From Enoplosus armatus (Eukaryota > Chordata > Actinopteri > Centrarchiformes > Enoplosidae), in assembly GCF_043641665.1 (NCBI RefSeq), contig NC_092192.1, positions 17,944,658-18,008,657 of the forward strand: 64,000 nucleotides of DNA, given 5' to 3'. The notes below the pieces were generated by a model. That model was not told where the DNA came from. It did not search any database and worked only from the letters and a program-made list of their open reading frames with translations. Shown here in pieces: positions 48,401 to 60,182 of the stretch (within the stretch, counting starts at the first letter, position 1; every line of letters begins with the position of its first letter). The translations under genes and the position numbers were made by a program.

Positions 48401-49920
48401 TTTCACAATAAAAGCCTCGGCGTTTCATTTGAAGTAGTTGCAGCGGGATGTTCAGTTTGCTTTAGCAGTCAATTAATACATGCTGATGCGGAGTAAAGAC
48501 ATTGAACAGTGAGGCTGTTATCGATGAGATCAAGTGGCACTGGATGACATGCTGCATCGTTTCCTGTGAATCCCTCGTGAGTAGGTAGGCGATCTGAATC
48601 CAGTGCGGGAATGGTCGACTCCGCCACTACCAATAAAAAGTACTATATGGAGAGATCATTACTGAATGTAAATACATTGAACGGCAATCGCAGAAAAATG
48701 CAGACCATAAACATTATCAAAAATGGGGTTTGATTTCATGAAAATCTTCAGGATTATAAGATATAGTAGATTTGCCTTTTTATTAACTCAAGATACAGAT
48801 AGGGTTAGGCAATTGAAACTCTTGGACTGTAGCTGCGATTAATAAAAAGGCAAATGTTATTTTGCTAATAAGATCGGTGTATCCCTAAATCCTAATCCTC
48901 TAAACAATTGTGTTTTAAATATCTCAATTTCCCCTTGGTTCGAAAGTGCATTAAAGTGTCAGGGATTGCTTTTCTCTGAGCTGATGTTTATGGTATTCAC
49001 ACTATAATGCAACAAGGCCACTTTCCCTTTTTAGAACAAACAGTGGTAAGAAAAGAGAAAACAACAAAACAAAAAGTGAATTTGTTATTCCTGGGATCCC
49101 CTGTCGATGTTGCGGGAGTAACTGCATTTACACATATAGAGCTCCTCTGGTTTATTTTCAGAGCTAAAGAGTGGTGTGTTGCCAAAGAGCAAAAACACTA
49201 TGCAGGTTATCCCAGCCTTTCTGAAAACGTCTTAATTATTAATTTGTTTGGATACTCTGAACACAGCTGGACTAACAGTACACTGCCACAGCAGTTAGGG
49301 AGCCGGGTGGATGCCAGTTACTTAATGAAGGATAAGCATTAAATCAGAAAAGGGGAAATAGTAACACGTTGGTGTAATCATCTCAAAAATAACTTCAAGC
49401 ATCTGCAGTCCAAAGGTTAAAATTAATCACGTTCAACTTTCCACTTCCCCTCACAATTCTTTCAACCCAGTGGAGCTCAGTCATTGTACCTCTTAACTCT
49501 GTCATGCATGATATCTTTTATATCGGACAATTAAACATTTAACTTAATAAAAAGCGGCAGTGATGCAGACTTTACATGGAGGGATTTCTTAGTCTGATCT
49601 ACTTTTTCTCTAAAAAGGGACAAAATACTGACAAAGCAAATGTCACTATTTCTCGCCAAATTCATCAGTAATATATAATAATAATAATACTTGGGGAAGT
49701 TATATAAGTGTTATTGACTGTCAGGGGACCCTGCAAGAAGACACAATGGACTTTTATTTTTAGAACGTTCAGCATAAAATAACTTTAAACTGGAAAAAGC
49801 TGTCTGTCTATTCACGGAATATGTTTATCGGAATTCATTATATCAGTGGAAAACATAACATGCAAAATACTTCCGGATCTACAATCAGACCAACACCGAA
49901 ATTAATGTAATGTGATTTTA
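39468..49920. other. Intronic stretch without recognised gene
   Basis: About 10 kb of AT-rich DNA. Contains a (CCAG)4 tract at 45358-45375, poly-T/A tracts (42269-42280, 45750-45760) and a repeat-poor block 42950-43480 with TAATTTAATG, TTTATTAGCGG and the E-box CACGTG (43014-43019) that could be a regulatory element. Scattered open frames (for example 49007-49342) have no recognisable domains. Confidence 0.5.
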
Positions 49921-49921
49921 T

Positions 49922-49985
49922 TCATCCATCCATACCATCCATTATCTATAACCGTTTATCCTTTGAGGGTTGCGGGGGGCTGAAG
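49922..49985 (-). mobile_element. LINE 3-prime tail fragment
   Basis: On the minus strand CAACCCTCAAAGGATAAACG, GTTATAGATAATGGATGG and ATGGATGGATGAATAA form the 3-prime end typical of fish LINEs (GGATAAGCGG...ATGGATGG). Only the tail is present. Confidence 0.55.
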
Positions 49986-50260
49986 ATTTGTATTCATCCT
50001 TTTGCAAATTGTCTTCTTGTAATAACATTATATTTGGACAAAGGCTTATGTAAACCCAGCCTTTATTCAATATTCATATGCATTTAAAACATGCTGCCTC
50101 CCACTCATTATTCAGTGTAGTCTGATATGCAGTACTGTGTAGCATTATGAAAGGCTTTATTGATAATGGCTTGAATAGGGTAATGATTACAGGAGCCAAG
50201 GTGGTGGTTCTATTCTAAATATACTACCTCACTATTACTTATTCTCAAATGACAGTGCAA

Positions 50261-50263
<3 letters not shown>

Positions 50264-50329
<66 letters not shown>
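50264..50329. repeat. (TA)n microsatellite
   Basis: About 33 perfect AT units. Self-complementary, prone to cruciform and to length change. Confidence 0.95.
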
Positions 50330-50332
<3 letters not shown>

Positions 50333-53300
50333 TACGTATACATTCCTGCTGTATATATTTTTAACTTTTATTTTTCACTTAAATATTGTAAATGTGTATA
50401 TTATTTTTATATTTTGTACATACTTTTATTCCTAAATTTATGCTGCTTTCTAATCTTGAATGGGAGCACCAGTACTGTAAAATTTCATACACACCTGTAA
50501 CCCCATCTCATTAATATTAACAATAAACAATTAATAGAGGCAACCAGGTACTACACCAAAACCCCAGTGCATCTTCTGACGGTTTACACGGCACAATAAA
50601 TTCATAGACAGTGATTAATCGATCTTATGAATGTTGTGATAATGATTTCAATCATGTCTCCCAGTCCTAGCACTGGCTGCCCTTGAGATCAGAAATTCTA
50701 GTGGCGTAGCCTCAAATTTTTTACAACCCCTATCATCATTCCCTTCGCTCTGCTTTTCTGAAATAGTTTTACTTGTCAAAGTATCTCCCCTTAAACCATG
50801 GCTTACTCTTCACTCCCACCTCTTACCTGTCATTGTCTATGCACCTTAACAGATACATAAGTGCACTCCAGTCTTTTTGTCTCATTACATCTACATATCA
50901 CTCAGTGTCACTAATCTAACTCTATGTTCCCACCTTTCTGTTGCAATTCACGTCACTTCACCTTAAAATCTCACACCGCTTCTCCAGCACAGCCCTCATC
51001 GGCCCACACCGGCGCACCATCCAGACTGCAGCTGCTCCTCCTGATCCCCTGATTGCACACTTCTCCAACAATGAGTATTATTGTGTAAATGTGCTGTATG
51101 GTGTCAGCCATGTGTGCTGTTTGCGGCCTAGTATCTCTTTGTACTCGCATGATCTTACGTAAGAACGAAGCAGGTGTGGCTGACATGTGTCTCTCGGACG
51201 CTCGCTCTCAGGATGCTCCTTAAAGCGTGTTGCACTTTCCACTGGGGATTATCTCAATAACAGGTAACAAAATAGCTAAATGCAACACGTTTTGACAACA
51301 TACAACATACATGTCAATGGATATTTATGCGTAAGATGAAATAAAAAATCCCCAATAACATTTTGGATGCAATTTAAACTGAACATAACTTGTTTTAGTT
51401 TTAGTTTTAGTTTTGATTACATGATAGGAACAATGCAAGGGCTTGCTTGTTGCTGTGACAACAGAGATTGCAGTAATAGTTCAATTAAGCATACACACGG
51501 TTCAAATTAAAGTGATTTCACCCAGCAGGGGTGTGTTTGATTAGACTGGGGGCAGTTTGCACAGAGAAGAATTTGGCACAAGGAATTACTTAAAAATGCC
51601 AGGCCATTTTTTAAAAACATTTTTTGTCGTTCTTTCTTTGAGTTGATCTCCTTGCAGCACATGCTGATAGAATTCACAATGTTAGCTAAAAGCATTCACT
51701 ACGAGAATGTGGGCTTTTGTTACCACTCACCTTTTCGTCACCCTTGTAAACAAACACTCCAAATCCCCTCGTGTCCCTGAGACACAGGAACACACTTAAG
51801 AAAAGAAAATGAAAAGCTGAAATCTGGGGATTGTAACCAGGTTATTCTGACACTACTCCTGTTGACAAAGACAGACAAGTGTTAACATGACAACTAGATT
51901 AATGTTGTAATTAGTGCACAGGGCTATTAGTTTAGACATAAATGTACCCGCCATCCTATAGGGCTGTCAATTGCCCTTAAAATCAATGCTGATGATTAAT
52001 TGACTGAAAACAGTTTCATTGCGTAACACGCCGCTGGCAGGAAATGTGATGTGTAAGACACTTTGCGTCCAAAATGGGTTATATTTTCACTGTAGTTTGA
52101 CGTGAATTCTGTTACCTGGTAGTTTCTCTCTTCTATAAAACCAACTAGTTCACTTGACATCCTGCCAGGTTATTTATTAAATCCAATAAAGCCTTGCAGT
52201 AAATTAGAAAATATAAAAATATATCAAAAATGCATGAAGATAACAAACTGTACTTGTTCAGGGAAGTCGAGATTATTGCCTCCTAGAAACAGATCTTTTC
52301 TTTTTTTTGACTGTGGCTTATAAAACAGCCAAGCGACTTCTCTTTTGACACTACTGAAATTGAATTGATTTGAAGTGAGTTGCGAGGGGAACTTTATGGC
52401 AGAATGGCGGTTTGGAAATATGTACAGCGCAGTCAGAAAGCATTGGGATGGTGACATAGTTTGATTCTACTCCAGCACAATTGATGTGAAATGAAACAAT
52501 GGCTGTGAGGTTAAAATGCTGACTTTCAGCCTCAGGGAGGGGGTTGCTCGTGGCCCAGTTTTATACATAACATCCCAATTGTAGAACAATGCAGCAGGAC
52601 ATTGATCGTAAACAGAGAGACAAGGCGACCATCGGTCAGACTGAAGGTGAAAGCCTCTGAAACAAGATGTGAAGGTGGATGTGAAAGTGTCATATTTAAA
52701 TGGGTTTTTTTGGGGGGGGGGTTTACACATAGAAGAATTGCATTTTGCTTTCATGCCATTGTTCCTGCACAGTAGGAATGTAAAAGTCCTAGATATTATG
52801 TCTTTTTAATTGCAGCATGTGTTGAAAGGTCCTTCCATATGCTGTTAGTATAGCTCAGAAAATAAGCAGCATTAAAACATGTTTAGTTTCATGCCATTCA
52901 GCATGCTATGGTCTACATATGTAATGTATACATTTTATTGGAGTTTACAGCAGGTTTCATCTTCAGCTGCCAAGTTAATTTCACAAACTATCAGTATGGT
53001 GGAGCTTGAAGAAAGGGGTGATTTGACATTCAGCAAACCACTTAACCACGGATGTCACCCCTGCTTCCTGCACCTGCCTCCGTTTTAGCCCTGATAGTTT
53101 CTCCCTCCATGTTTTCTGCCATTGGTCTCCACTCCTACTTGCTTTTTTTTTTTAAGCCGCCCTCTTCTCCTTCCACTTTTTGACCTCTCACTCTTTTCAC
53201 TCACCCTCACAACTGTACGCGTTCTCCTCCTCCCTGTGATTACAAACCTCCTTCAGCTTTGCTGCGAGCAGGCTGAGCTTACAAACACCAAAAACATATG

Positions 53301-55570
53301 CAGAAATGACATCAGAGCTATCTTGTGGCGACAGGCGGAAGTTGCTGAATAAACTTTAAACACAAAACACAATTTCAACAAAAATCAACTACTCTGGCAC
53401 AGATTAGATTTCTTTTTAATCAATCCAGATAACAAGGCATTTTAAAATAATTACAAACAATATGTATGATTTTGAAGTAAAGCCATAAAAAGTAGAAAAC
53501 ATCACATGTTCATTTCAACAATGTTTGCTGGCAAACATGCTCGAAACATGGAAAAACTTTTGTCGACAATAAACTATAATGTTAATTTGCAGCAACTTTG
53601 TCACAGCAGTGAAAAAACTAATCCTTTACATTTCAAGTCCTGTAAATTACTCCAGTTTTGGGGTTTCTGATAACGTATACTGTAAATCTACAGGGCAGGT
53701 TTGGGACATTTTTCTCGTGACATTATTGTAATATTGTTATGTTAGTAGTGATTTGTATAGTAGCCTGTCCCGTTGCCTTTATGGCGATTTATTTTACCAA
53801 CTTACTTCAAGTCGCATCCAGACGCCCTCCAAATAAAGGGAGAAGGATTTGCTTGTCAGTTGGATGTGGCTGTCAAAGCCGGTAATGAATTAGTCAGACT
53901 TTCACATAGCCAGTAAAATATTCACAACACATCCAGAACATGAGACACACATTGACAGTATATTACTTTGGAGTCCTCGGAAAACATTGAGCTGGGCATA
54001 GTTGTCTGCCAATGCACCAGTGTATGTCCTTCAAACCAGAGGCTAAAGCATGATGTAAACTTGTGCGATAGTGTGGGGCTCTGGCTCTGTGTCATCACTT
54101 TTCAATGATCACATTTTAAAGTAGACTAAAGCAACGTCTGGCCCGTGGCTACATCCAGACTTTGGAGTTTCCTGTCAGCCTGAGATCCTCGGGCTCTTTT
54201 GACTCTTTCTCAGTCTAGAGTCAAGAATAAAGCTGATTGCAGTTTTGCTAGGGGGGCTTAGCGTTGAAACGTGCCTGCCTGAGGAACGTAAGCTAGTTAA
54301 TTCAATGTTATCCTGCAAATCTCCTTTTAAATTGCACCCCTCTAGACATGCTTTTATGTATTGTCTTCATCTTTGCAACCACCTTTTCCGTTTCTATTTT
54401 ATTTTTTTCTAGATTTTAGATTCGAAAAAGATTATCATCCACATCATTCTCATTATTATTTGAATTTTTAAATTTAACAGTATATCAGTGAGACTGGGCA
54501 ATCATGTTAACATGGCTAAGATGCCTCCTCTATTTAACGTAGTGGGCCTTTTTATTCTTAAATTAGCTTTAAGCTTGAGGCAAAGCAGCTGTCAGACTGC
54601 TCCCTCAAACTGTGTGTATCGCCCACAGACACCTATACACACGCTAACACAGCTAGCATTTCACCTAGATCATCGCTAATTAGTGTGTCACCAGATTGTG
54701 CACACTACTTGGCTTCATTATGACACATTCTCCCACTCACAACTACCAAACTCACTTAAAGAAAACAGGTAAATAAAAAGTAACAGCCCCCTAGAGGCAG
54801 CAATGTTCCTCTATACCAACTTTTGTGTTGGTATAGAGAGTGTCTGGCCAGTAGCTGTCAAGATGTCTTACTCTGTATGTGCGCTGGTGAGGAGAGTTCT
54901 AAGATAAAGGGTTTTCCATGTGATCTACAGGTGTTAAGCACAAAGAACAGCGGTGACCAACAGCAACATATTGATTTTCTGGTCCAGCAGTGACAGAGGG
55001 CCTTTTGTCTAACATCTCCTATCTGCTCCTGCTGCCTGCTGCTTTATGATCCCTGCTGCTGCTTTAATAACCTGCATTGATGCTTCATTAAGGCCCCTTT
55101 AATTGACTTCTGCTTGATAATTTGTGAACTTGTTTTTAATCCTAACTGGGGTTTTCACGGTAAGTATTGGGGTGAATCCATGCAGCAGCGTAGTCAAGAA
55201 ATATAATGACATTCCATTTGTTTTGACCTGTTTTATTCAAATCAGGATCTGTCCAGCAAGCCCTTATCTTGAATGAGATGTTTGCAGTCATTTCTTGGGT
55301 TAATTGCACTTACAATAAGTGTAAAGTGATACGTCCTACTTGTCTGGCTGCAGTGTGATGAGGATGGGAAGGCAGTGGCAGATGGAACAGCCATGGTATC
55401 TGATTGAGCTGCTCTTTGAGTCTGGAGAGCGTATGGTAAATAGAATAAATTGAGGGATGAAGCTCACAGCCTTTGTCAGCACTTACAACACAGTGGTCCT
55501 CCGCAAGTATGGGGTCCCCATGAAATTAACCCTTACAACCTAAAATGTTTCTTTTCTTAGACAGATTAAC
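50330..55570. other. Intronic stretch without recognised gene
   Basis: Includes a (TTTTAG)4-like tract at 51391-51415, a poly-G/T patch at 52706-52721 and the hairpin at 54809-54838. No coding or RNA gene signal. Confidence 0.5.
54809..54838. other. Perfect 12-bp inverted repeat (hairpin)
   Basis: CTCTATACCAAC (54809-54820), loop TTTTGT, GTTGGTATAGAG (54827-54838). Just upstream GCCCCCTAGAGG (54786-54797) is a one-mismatch CTCF-like core on the minus strand. The stem is short for a microRNA precursor. Confidence 0.55.
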
Positions 55571-55850
55571 GGTAACACTTTATTTGTAGTCCCCCCTTAT
55601 TTATTAGCAATATACAAACATTTAATGATAGCTCACTGTAATGTAGTAGTAAGCTGATTTAAGTGTTTCAAAAGCTATAACTCCTCCAGTGGACACCCAT
55701 GAGTGGAGGCTGCTGTATAAACAGGTAATGAATGACAATATAGTAACACAAAAATATAATGTCTTAATAGGTGAAGTTAGAAATGCTGACAAATACTGTA
55801 AATTAATAAACACTTAAAATGTCCTTATGTCTGCTAACAACTATATTATA
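55571..55850 (+). repeat. GGTAACACTTTATTT-type dispersed repeat
   Basis: Starts ACGGTAACACTTTATTTGTA, followed by GTCCCCCCTTATTTATTAGC. This opening is a very common fish interspersed repeat (recalled). The right boundary is approximate. Confidence 0.5.
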
Positions 55851-56459
55851 GCGTGTTTATGTGTGTAAATGTCTGTCACCCAGACTTTGACATTGTACTT
55901 TGAAGGATTGTGTAACTAAGACAAAGTAACACTGAAAGTCTGAAGCGTCGCTATAGAAATTCTTTGTTACAGTAATCAACAGAACAATTTAGCATGGAAC
56001 AAACAACACTGTGTGATTTTGCAATTTGCTAAAAATGTTGTATTTGTTCCGAGGGTAGCGCTGGAGCAAAGGCCATGGGATCATTTAAAGTGAAGGGGTT
56101 TATCCCCTTGGCAACACAGAATTGCTCGACATTGGCATGGAAGTTGTCATTTGGCCTGAGGGTAACCTCATGTAGTGTCCAAAATGGAAAGAGTTAATCC
56201 TCTGGTGAGCATACAGTAAGTGTGCTCAGTATATTTCATGGTCATCCGCTCATTAATTGTTGAGGATGACAGGGACAATGAATATTCATTCTAAATTTAG
56301 TGTAAATTCTGCCTTAGGTGATGAACTTAATCCGTAGTCAAATGGAAATGTTGGCCTAGTCATGAAGATCATTAGAAATCATTCTCTGGAGACAAGGAAT
56401 ATCCATGTAAAATGTCATGGCAGTTTGGCAAACTGTTCCTGAAATATCTTGCTTTGGCC

Positions 56460-56920
56460 ATAGACAGTGTTAAAGAAGTGGATGTAGCCACCGTGACGTC
56501 ACCCGTTGGTTCGTGGACTACCATTTTGAAGCCTTGAGTTTGGCATTTTGGTCGTTGCCATCTTGTTCTTTTGATATTTTACAATGAACTTTCGTGAACT
56601 GAAAACACACTGTGAAAGGGTCAAAGTTCTGAGACGAAAACACGGTCAACACCCAAAAACAAGTTCACGGCTATTTGAATGTACACAGTGCCATGGATAC
56701 CCATTACTAGGCCTCTATTCTGATTGACAGGTCGCTGTGGTTTCGACTTGTCAATCACAAGGTAGCTCCGCCCTACAGCATACCCTACTTTATCTGACTT
56801 CTGTTTGGAACCAGTGCAGTCGCCCCCTGCTGGCCATCAGAAAGAGGTATAAGGCACTTCTGCATTGGCTTCACTTTTCAGACGTGGTGGTGTGTGCTTT
56901 GCTTTGGCCCAAGGTATGAC
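56460..56920 (+). repeat. Dispersed repeat carrying a CTCF-like site
   Basis: GAAGTGGATGTAGCCACCGT, GACGTCACCCGTTGGTTCGT, CCATTTTGAAGCCTTGAG, GACTTGTCAATCACAAGGTA and GGCACTTCTGCATTGGCTTC are the marker strings of a non-coding repeat that I recall from many fish genomes. Single copy in this window. Confidence 0.55.
56821..56836 (-). promoter_or_regulatory. Strong CTCF-like motif inside a repeat
   Basis: The minus strand reads TGGCCAGCAGGGGGCG, a full match to the extended vertebrate CTCF consensus (CCASYAGRKGGC with TGG ahead). Since it is part of a repeat, many genomic copies would exist. Confidence 0.45.
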
Positions 56921-58255
56921 TGGGCAATATATTTAGTTATTCTTGCACCAAAGAACAAACTACACACATATGTTTCTGTGATGGGTATATCCTCCCAACA
57001 CTCAACCTGCCTGATTAATATGTTACAGACATTCTTATCAGCTACATGAAGATACAGCTTTCATGACATTGTACAAGTCAGCTGTGATTTTTCATCTCCA
57101 CAACTCGAAAGAATATGTTACAAAATAAATGTGTAGAAGGTTCAACAGTGATCCTATTACAATAATCCTAATATGGTTTAAAGCTCGATTGACATAAAGT
57201 CTGCCAAATCTCTCTGCAGCCCTCCCCTTGTCTTCAGGGGCTTCAGTTTTCATTATGTGACATGTTATATAGTTGGAGACAACAATCTTTTAGGGGCTTA
57301 ACTGTTTTCCCTAATTAAAAAACACTTTAAATCAGTTGGGAAGGTAGTGCCGTTATTTTTACCAAATAAATTCAGTCAAGTTGTGACCTAAAATGAACTG
57401 ATGACAGCACAGGATGGCTTTTATATAAGTTGACTGGTTGGGTCTCAAAGCAAATAAATCACACATGATCCTGAAACTGCCCTTTCAGTACCGAATTTTA
57501 AGATTAACTCATTTACCCAATACTGTTGGACTGCCCTGCTGCCTCATCATCATCGGTGCATCATATAGTTATTACAGATTACAAAGGAGGGGAACTGACT
57601 TTTCTAGTGGATACTTTTAAATTCTGATATCACATTTCTTCCCTCTTCTCTTATTCCTGTACCACCCAGTGCACCCTGGCAGTCTGTAAGAGGAGGCATT
57701 GGGGCAGATTCTGGATAGCTTCAATTTCTAGTGTGAAAAGAGGATGAGGCCTTTGGCTGAGCCTACATATGCAGCCTGACAAGTCTAATCTTAGCTCCAG
57801 TTCTTCTGTTAGCCTCTCACTTCATCAACAAGACGACCTATTCGTCATGTCCATTAAAGATTTAAGGGAACATTAAGCCTCTAAACATCTCTTTTAATCA
57901 AAACCGCATAAATTCCTTTCACTATACCTGCTAAAAGGAGCATCCCCTTAATCTTCCACGTCCTCCTCTAGCAGGTGTTACTACCCTGTTTCCCTGCCAT
58001 GATGCAGACTTTCTAGTTCTACTTTCACATCTACTGATTTTTACAGAAATCTATTACATTCTTTAACACATGAAATGCACATTTGCGAATCAGTGCAGTT
58101 ACGTCATAGCAATTAATTTTGTACATGCCTACCTTATTCCTAGCCCCATGATACCCTGTGTGACCTCTGGTTATTCCTTTCCCTGAACCAGCATCTTAGC
58201 ACTATTCTGCTACAGGTGTAGTCCCTCATCTTAGAGATGTTTGGGAAATAACTGA
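56921..58255. other. Intronic stretch without recognised gene
   Basis: AT-rich, no homology or RNA gene seen. Confidence 0.55.
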
Positions 58256-58470
58256 TCCATACAATGGGAATTTGTCATTTTGACACTTTGCTTTTGTGCG
58301 GATTAAACAAACAAGGTAAAATGTGTTCATTTGTGAATTTTAGAAGTGCTCGTAGGTGGACAGAGCCAGGCTAGCTGTTTCCCCCTGTTTCCAGTCTTTG
58401 TGCTAAACTAAGTTAGCTGGCAGTAGATTCATATTTACCATACGTACATACCTCCTTTACAATGAGACTA
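58256..58470 (+). repeat. GCTAAGCTAAC-type dispersed repeat, copy 1
   Basis: TTTTGTGCGGATTAAACAAA, CAAGGTAAAATGTGTTCATT, GAGCCAGGCTAGCTGTTTCC and GTGCTAAACTAAGTTAGCTG match, in order, the copy at 60030-60182 and the inverted copy at 59690-59935. Confidence 0.72.
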
Positions 58471-59689
58471 ACTTTTACTGAATAACAACCACTGACAGGC
58501 CTTTAGCATACTGCTAACTCTTGCAGTTCAGTGAAAGAAATAACCAGAAGTCGTTGCATACAAATTCTAAATGCCACTATTGATGTCTCCTACTGAAGGG
58601 AGTTATCTTTCACATATCAATGCATAGAGACAATGGATTACTGTATCGAGGCATTGTTGGTTGCAGGAGTAAAAAACAGACAGCCAACAGAGCTTTTTTA
58701 TATTTTAATTAAAAGGTCCCTTTTTCACAGTGACAGCAGATAGCAGACGCCCAAGTTTAGTAAAAAATTCAGCACTCTGTTTCTGGCTTGCTAAGCTGCT
58801 TGTCATCCACAGATGTTGACTAGCAGAGGAGAGCAGCTTGACAGCTGAGGTAGTACATGTAGTTTTAACACTCAAACTGGAAACGAAGCAATATAAAATC
58901 CCAAGACAAGCTTTTTCCCCAACACCACCATTCTGCGAAAGTTTTCACAAACCACTCTGACCATTCCATTTTAAACATACTGATAAAAGTGTCCAACTGG
59001 CAGCGAGACATTACCTGCTCAAACAGCTTCAGCTGACAGGACTACCTATTATATAAAGCACAAGAGAAAACAGCTTAAACCAGCCTGGTGATTTGTGTGT
59101 CAATTTGTTCCATTTTATGCGTGAAGATGCACGCTCGATGCCGTTTCAGCTCACGGATGGTTGACATGAACAGATGTTAGGGATGTTAGGGTACTACCAT
59201 TTTCAAGTCACATGTGAGAGGTTGAGAACAGACCAATTTGTGCTTACCGTAGAGTCTCTACTCATATGCAACATCTGATGCCTCATTGGATTTTTATGCA
59301 TGTGTTTACATCATTGCTATTGCATGCGGGGAGGCAAGCATTACAGAGAACAAGCTGACAGGCTACAGACACTCGACCCACACCTATGCTATCTCAGTCA
59401 GTAAGGTCATGCATATTGAAGGTGCTCTGACCTTCGGCTTGTGCTATATGTTCAGTCACATTTACCGACTGAATTCGAGAACAGATGGCAGTTTTAAAAT
59501 CAAACTGGCTATGTAACTATGGCAAATGAATGACAGCAGCTGTGCGTAATTCAGTGCTCTATACAGTGTTCTGTGTAGTGTATGTTGTATAGATATGTGT
59601 GTGGTTGTACTTACAGTACTTCAGTCTGTGTCTGTATCATTTTCAGTCTTCCTCTTGAACTTACTAACTTCCAATGCATCCCCCTTACT
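58471..59689. other. Intronic stretch without recognised gene
   Basis: No gene, RNA or repeat recognised. Confidence 0.5.
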
Positions 59690-59935
59690 ATTGATTGTGT
59701 GTAGTTTGAAGCTGGGAGATCAATACCACTCTCATAAATGTCTGTTAAATATGAAGCCACAGCCAGCGGCCCGTTAGCTTAGCTTGGCGTAAAGACTGGC
59801 AACAGGGGAAAACAGCTAGCATGGCTCTGCATGTCTGAAGGTAATAAAACCCACCAACCAGCACCTCTAAAGCTCACAAATTAACATGTTATATCTTGTT
59901 AGTTTAATCTGTGCAAAAACACAAGTGTGCAAACA
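59690..59935 (-). repeat. GCTAAGCTAAC-type dispersed repeat, copy 2 (inverted)
   Basis: Reverse complement reads TTTAATTTGTGAG-like sequence, CTTTAGAGGTGCTGG, CATGCTAGCTGTTTTCCCC and GCCAAGCTAAGCTAACGGGC. It faces copy 3 head to head. Confidence 0.72.
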
Positions 59936-60029
59936 ACAATATGTGGTTTCAAGAGGGGTTATATGTAAGGTATATTATACTTTTTCTTGGCAAGGGGCAG
60001 TGACTTCCTGGAGTCTCTGCTTGTTTTTT

Positions 60030-60182
60030 CACTTCAGCTTTTGTACGGATTAAACAAACAAGATAAAATGTGTCAATTAGTGAGCTTTAGAGGTGCTGGT
60101 AGGCGTTTTTTGTTACATTTGGAGAGAGCTGCTGTCTCTCCGTTTCCACTTTTTATGGTAAGCTAAGCTAACCGTCTCATGA
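60030..60182 (+). repeat. GCTAAGCTAAC-type dispersed repeat, copy 3
   Basis: TTTTGTACGGATTAAACAAA, TGAGCTTTAGAGGTGCTGG and GGTAAGCTAAGCTAACCGTC. The 19 bases at 60081-60099 are an exact reverse complement of 59858-59876. Confidence 0.72.

Noticed and set aside
49007..49342. 111-codon plus-strand open frame inside the nlgn2 leader intron
   Set aside because: No recognisable domain, no splice or promoter context, composition like the flanks.
54809..54838. Possible microRNA hairpin
   Set aside because: The stem is only 12 bp with a 6-base loop and no extension of pairing in the flanks.
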